DNA of 64,000 nt from Flavisphingopyxis sp963800335. Lineage in GTDB: Bacteria > Pseudomonadota > Alphaproteobacteria > Sphingomonadales > Sphingomonadaceae. The stretch spans positions 744,001 through 808,000 of the forward strand of contig CAWDAN010000001.1 in assembly GCA_963800335.1 (NCBI GenBank). The letters are read 5' to 3'. Shown here in pieces: positions 61,142 through 64,000 of this stretch. Positions within the stretch are counted from its first letter, which is position 1, and every line of letters begins with the position of its first letter. The position numbers were made by a program, and so were the translations under genes. The notes under the pieces were generated by a model, which had not been told where the DNA came from, searched no databases, and saw only the letters and a program-made list of their open reading frames with translations.

Positions 61142-61247
61142 TCTATCGCTCCCCCGTTTAACCCGGAGGATGACCGAATCGCATTGGCGCATCAAGCCCT
61201 TGGCCGCAAAACCCGAAAGTCTTGGATGGCCGTGTGACTGGGCGGTA

Positions 61248-63215
61248 TCAGGCGCCTTGCGGCGAGGCGTCGCCGAACGGGCGGTTCTTGCGCCGTCCGC
61301 CTGCCTTTGGGATCGCGGTGCCGACCTGCGGGGTGGCCGATGGCTTGATGATCTCGCCATCGTCGCGGTGGAACTTGCCCGTCTTGAGCAGCTCCTTGAT
61401 CTCGTCGCCCGACATCGTCTCGTATTCGAGCAACGCGTTGGCGAGCAGGTGGAGCTGCTTGATGTGCTTCTTGAGCAACGTCTTGGCGCGGTCGTAACCC
61501 GTGTCGACGATCTTGCGGATTTCGCTGTCGATCTTTTTCGCCGTCTCGTCGGACATGTGGCTGCGCTGCGACTGCGAATAGCCGAGGAAGGTCTCGCCCT
61601 GCGGTTCTTCATATTGCAGCGGACCCATCGCGTCGGACATGCCCCATTGGGTCACCATGTCGCGCGCCAGCTTGGTCGCGTACTGGATGTCGCTCGACGC
61701 GCCCGAAGAGACCTTGTCGTAGCCGAAGATGACTTCCTCGGCGACGCGGCCACCCATCGAAACGGCAAGGTTAGCGTGCATCTTGTCGCGGTGATAGCTG
61801 TACGAATCGCGTTCGGGCAGGCGCATCACCATGCCGAGCGCACGGCCGCGCGGGATGATCGTCGCCTTGTGGATCGGGTCCGACGCTGGCTCGTTGACCG
61901 CGACGATGGCGTGGCCGGCCTCGTGATAGGCGGTCATCTTCTTCTCGTCGTCGGTCATCACCATCGATTTTCGTTCGGAGCCCATCATCACCTTGTCCTT
62001 GGCGTCTTCGAACTCCTGCGCGGCGACGAGGCGCTTGGCGCGGCGTGCGGCGAGCAAGGCAGCCTCGTTGACGAGGTTGGCAAGGTCGGCACCAGAGAAA
62101 CCCGGCGTGCCGCGCGCGATCGTGCGCGCGTTGACGTCGGGGGCGAGGGGAACCTTGCGCATGTGGACTTCGAGTATCTTGACACGGCCGTCGATATCGG
62201 GCCGCGGCACGACGACCTGGCGATCGAAGCGACCGGGGCGAAGCAAAGCGGGATCGAGCACGTCGGGACGGTTGGTCGCGGCGATGATGATGATGCCTTC
62301 GTTCGCCTCGAAGCCGTCCATTTCGACGAGCAGCTGGTTGAGCGTCTGCTCGCGCTCGTCATTGCCGTTGCCGAGGCCGGCACCGCGATGGCGACCGACT
62401 GCGTCGATTTCGTCGATGAAGACGATGCACGGCGCGTTCTTCTTGGCCTGTTCGAACATGTCGCGGACACGGCTGGCGCCGACGCCGACGAACATCTCGA
62501 CAAAGTCCGAGCCCGAAATGGTGAAGAAGGGCACGCCTGCTTCACCCGCGATGGCGCGGGCGAGCAGCGTCTTGCCGGTGCCGGGCGAGCCGACCAGCAA
62601 GGCGCCCTTGGGAATCTTGCCGCCGAGACGGCTGAATTTCTTGGGATCCTTGAGGAACTCGACGATTTCCTCGAGCTCCTCGCGCGCTTCGTCGATGCCC
62701 GCAACGTCTTGGAAGGTGACCTTGCCCTGCCGTTCGGTGAGCAGCTTGGCTTTCGACTTGCCGAAGCCCATCGCGCCGCCGGTGCCGCCCGATTTCTGCA
62801 TGTGGCGGATGACGAAAAACGCGACGCCGAGGATCAACAGGAAGGGCAGCGCCTGGATCAGGAGGTACAGCCAGATGCTGCCCGAGCCGGTTGCCTGGCT
62901 CGACACCTGGACGTTGTTGTCGATCAGCAGCTGGGTCGGCTGTGCGTCCTTGGTCGGGATGGTCGAGATCTTGGCACCGTCGGCGGTCGTCGCGACGATC
63001 GTTTCGGGGCCGATGACGACGCTCTTGATCTGGCCCTCCTTCACCTGGGCGACGAAATCCGAATAGGCGATTGCATCACCCGTTTTCGCGCCGCCGCCGA
63101 ACAGCGATGCGACGAGCAGCATGGCGAAGATGATTCCCGCCCAGATCGCGATGCTGCGCATCCACGGGTTGCCGCCGCCTTCGGGATCGTTCTTCGGCGT
63201 CTTGTCGTCGTCCAT
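61248..63215 (-). CDS. ftsH: ATP-dependent zinc metalloprotease FtsH
   Basis: 655 residues, intact. Two N-terminal TM helices around a periplasmic domain (MRSIAIWAGIIFAMLLVASL; IWLYLLIQALPFLLILGVAF). AAA module: Walker A VGSPGTGKTLLARAIAG, Walker B IVFIDEIDAVGRHRG, SRH ATNRPDVLDPALLRPGRFDR. Zinc motif HEAGH at 61911-61925. Degrades membrane and short-lived cytosolic proteins. Start taken at the MDDDKTPKNDPEGGG codon; an in-frame ATG one codon upstream and another at 63251 exist. Confidence 0.96.
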   Translation of the reverse strand: MDDDKTPKNDPEGGGNPWMRSIAIWAGIIFAMLLVASLFGGGAKTGDAIAYSDFVAQVKEGQIKSVVIGPETIVATTADGAKISTIPTKDAQPTQLLIDNNVQVSSQATGSGSIWLYLLIQALPFLLILGVAFFVIRHMQKSGGTGGAMGFGKSKAKLLTERQGKVTFQDVAGIDEAREELEEIVEFLKDPKKFSRLGGKIPKGALLVGSPGTGKTLLARAIAGEAGVPFFTISGSDFVEMFVGVGASRVRDMFEQAKKNAPCIVFIDEIDAVGRHRGAGLGNGNDEREQTLNQLLVEMDGFEANEGIIIIAATNRPDVLDPALLRPGRFDRQVVVPRPDIDGRVKILEVHMRKVPLAPDVNARTIARGTPGFSGADLANLVNEAALLAARRAKRLVAAQEFEDAKDKVMMGSERKSMVMTDDEKKMTAYHEAGHAIVAVNEPASDPIHKATIIPRGRALGMVMRLPERDSYSYHRDKMHANLAVSMGGRVAEEVIFGYDKVSSGASSDIQYATKLARDMVTQWGMSDAMGPLQYEEPQGETFLGYSQSQRSHMSDETAKKIDSEIRKIVDTGYDRAKTLLKKHIKQLHLLANALLEYETMSGDEIKELLKTGKFHRDDGEIIKPSATPQVGTAIPKAGGRRKNRPFGDASPQGA

Positions 63216-63309
63216 CATCAAGCCTGTCGCATAGTGAAGGGATGCGGCCATTCCGCCCCTGTCATCGCCCCCAAGATAAGGTGCGATGATTAATGCGCAA
63301 TGACCTCAA

Positions 63310-64000
63310 TCACGACCAATCTCGATCAGCCTTATCGGCGTTCAAGGGCCTGGGCGGGGACGAGGTGCCCTGACGGGCGGGAGCGGCGGCGATCCGCCAG
63401 CTGCGCGCCGGTCCGGGCAGGGCGCTAACGGTCAGGTCGCCGATGCACGATTTGTCGCCGCGCTGCATCGCGTCCCACAGGCGGTGAAAGGCGATCTCGC
63501 CGATCGTGATGCCCGGTTCGGCGCGGTCGAGCGCGGTGACGAGCATCCGGTGCCACAGCGCGCGCGGCTGATCGTCATAGGCGAGGATCAGCGCATCGCC
63601 GTCGGGCGTCAGCGCGGTTTCGAGCGCATGCGCGGTCATCCAGTCGAGCGCCTCGGTCGCTTCGCCGAGCAACGCCGCGCTTTTCGCCACCGCTTTTGCA
63701 TCGAGCCAGTCGGCGTCGGCGAGCGCGGCGCGCAACCGCGCGCGGTCGTAGCGGTGGTCGCGGTTCGACGGGTCGTCGACAAAGGGCAGTTCGGCCTCGG
63801 CAAGAACGTCGCCGAGCTCGTCGCGACGCCAGTGCAGCAGGGGGCGGACGATTGTCCCATTGCGCGCGCGAATGCCCGCGAGGCCGGCGACGCCCGAGCT
63901 GCGGTTGAGGCGCATGACGAGCGTTTCGAGCTGGTCGTCGGCATGGTGTGCAGTGAGGACGTAATCGAGGGAATTGGCCGTGCGCCAGCGGTCGAGCAGG
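63310..64000 (-). CDS. tilS: tRNA(Ile)-lysidine synthetase, C-terminal part (cut by window end)
   Basis: HHADDQLETLVMRLNRSSGVAGLAGI is the TilS motif following the PP-loop; GTIVRPLLHWRRDEL and FVDDPSNRDHRYDRARLR are also characteristic. The enzyme makes lysidine at the wobble position of tRNA-Ile(CAU), allowing AUA decoding. The PP-loop itself (SGGxDS) lies beyond 64000. Immediately upstream of ftsH in the same direction, the usual alphaproteobacterial order. No frameshift seen in the visible part. Confidence 0.92.
   Translation of the reverse strand, partial: LLDRWRTANSLDYVLTAHHADDQLETLVMRLNRSSGVAGLAGIRARNGTIVRPLLHWRRDELGDVLAEAELPFVDDPSNRDHRYDRARLRAALADADWLDAKAVAKSAALLGEATEALDWMTAHALETALTPDGDALILAYDDQPRALWHRMLVTALDRAEPGITIGEIAFHRLWDAMQRGDKSCIGDLTVSALPGPARSWRIAAAPARQGTSSPPRPLNADKADRDWS

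Noticed and set aside
61170..63293. 707-residue ORF on the plus strand
   Set aside because: It is the exact antisense of ftsH, produced by GC-rich codon bias; no domain and no independent support.

Overview
The window is high-GC DNA with gene content and dispersed repeats typical of a sphingomonad (Alphaproteobacteria, Sphingomonadales). Supporting signs are a DUF1476 ATPase-inhibitor protein next to BolA and CGFS glutaredoxin, a short trifunction-less PutA, the FtsH-TilS order, OmpR-free lipoprotein/peptidase genes, and GC-rich palindromic repeats of the kind common in that order. Assignment rests on recognition of families, not on a database search.

Layout. 26-3313: a broken MFS transporter and a broken M13 lipoprotein metallopeptidase. 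3481-8718: methylcrotonyl-CoA carboxylase type genes (beta subunit, then alpha/biotin subunit), separated by a repeat-flanked DUF559 endonuclease gene, a decayed copy of the 5' end of the alpha subunit gene, and a tandem PilZ gene. 9029-10475: coniferyl-aldehyde-type dehydrogenase. 10529-10613: tRNA-Leu(CAA), overlapped by a Rap1a/Tai-like secreted protein gene. 11139-17440: a tightly overlapped five-gene operon for CoA-dependent aerobic degradation of anthranilate (or salicylate): fused flavin monooxygenase/OYE reductase, enoyl-CoA hydratase, acyl-CoA dehydrogenase, RidA, aryl-CoA ligase. 17489-23071: putA, cysS, DUF1476, bolA, grxD. 23448-25300: BlaI/M56 sensor pair with an operator-like site. 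25386-29251: MBL hydrolase, DUF4230, nadA, DUF2254. 29540-29957: a hairpin made of two DnaA-box consensus sequences, then a probable structured RNA rich in UUCG tetraloops with a strong terminator. 29998-33536: osmC/CHRD pair, several small hypothetical genes and a helix-turn-helix protein gene interrupted by repeats.

33666-35753 is the most interesting part: a visibly AT-rich island holding a SLATT two-transmembrane effector gene followed by a YVDD reverse transcriptase gene, a combination expected of a phage-defence (abortive infection) system. It is flanked by ordinary high-GC genes (helix-turn-helix protein, uvrA).

35913-64000: uvrA, M3 oligopeptidase lipoprotein, BCCT transporter, hypothetical CxxC protein, valS (with an odd low-GC internal segment), mgtE, amidohydrolase lipoprotein, cyclophilin, acidic lipoprotein, LysR regulator, CDC48-like AAA ATPase, MFS transporter, ABM-domain protein, PmtA-like methyltransferase, phospholipase D/cardiolipin synthase family protein, rpoZ, DUF3857-transglutaminase-TPR protein, ftsH and the 3' part of tilS.

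Quality caveat: many conserved genes (valS, uvrA, mccA, mccB, nadA) carry one to several frameshifts while long stretches elsewhere (13456-17200, 17489-26900, 46513-55900, 61248-63215) are clean. Essential genes cannot be dead, so most of these are probably sequencing or assembly errors, clustered in patches. Calls of genuine pseudogenisation, including in the reverse transcriptase, are therefore unsafe. I treat broken conserved genes as single loci and give outer coordinates.
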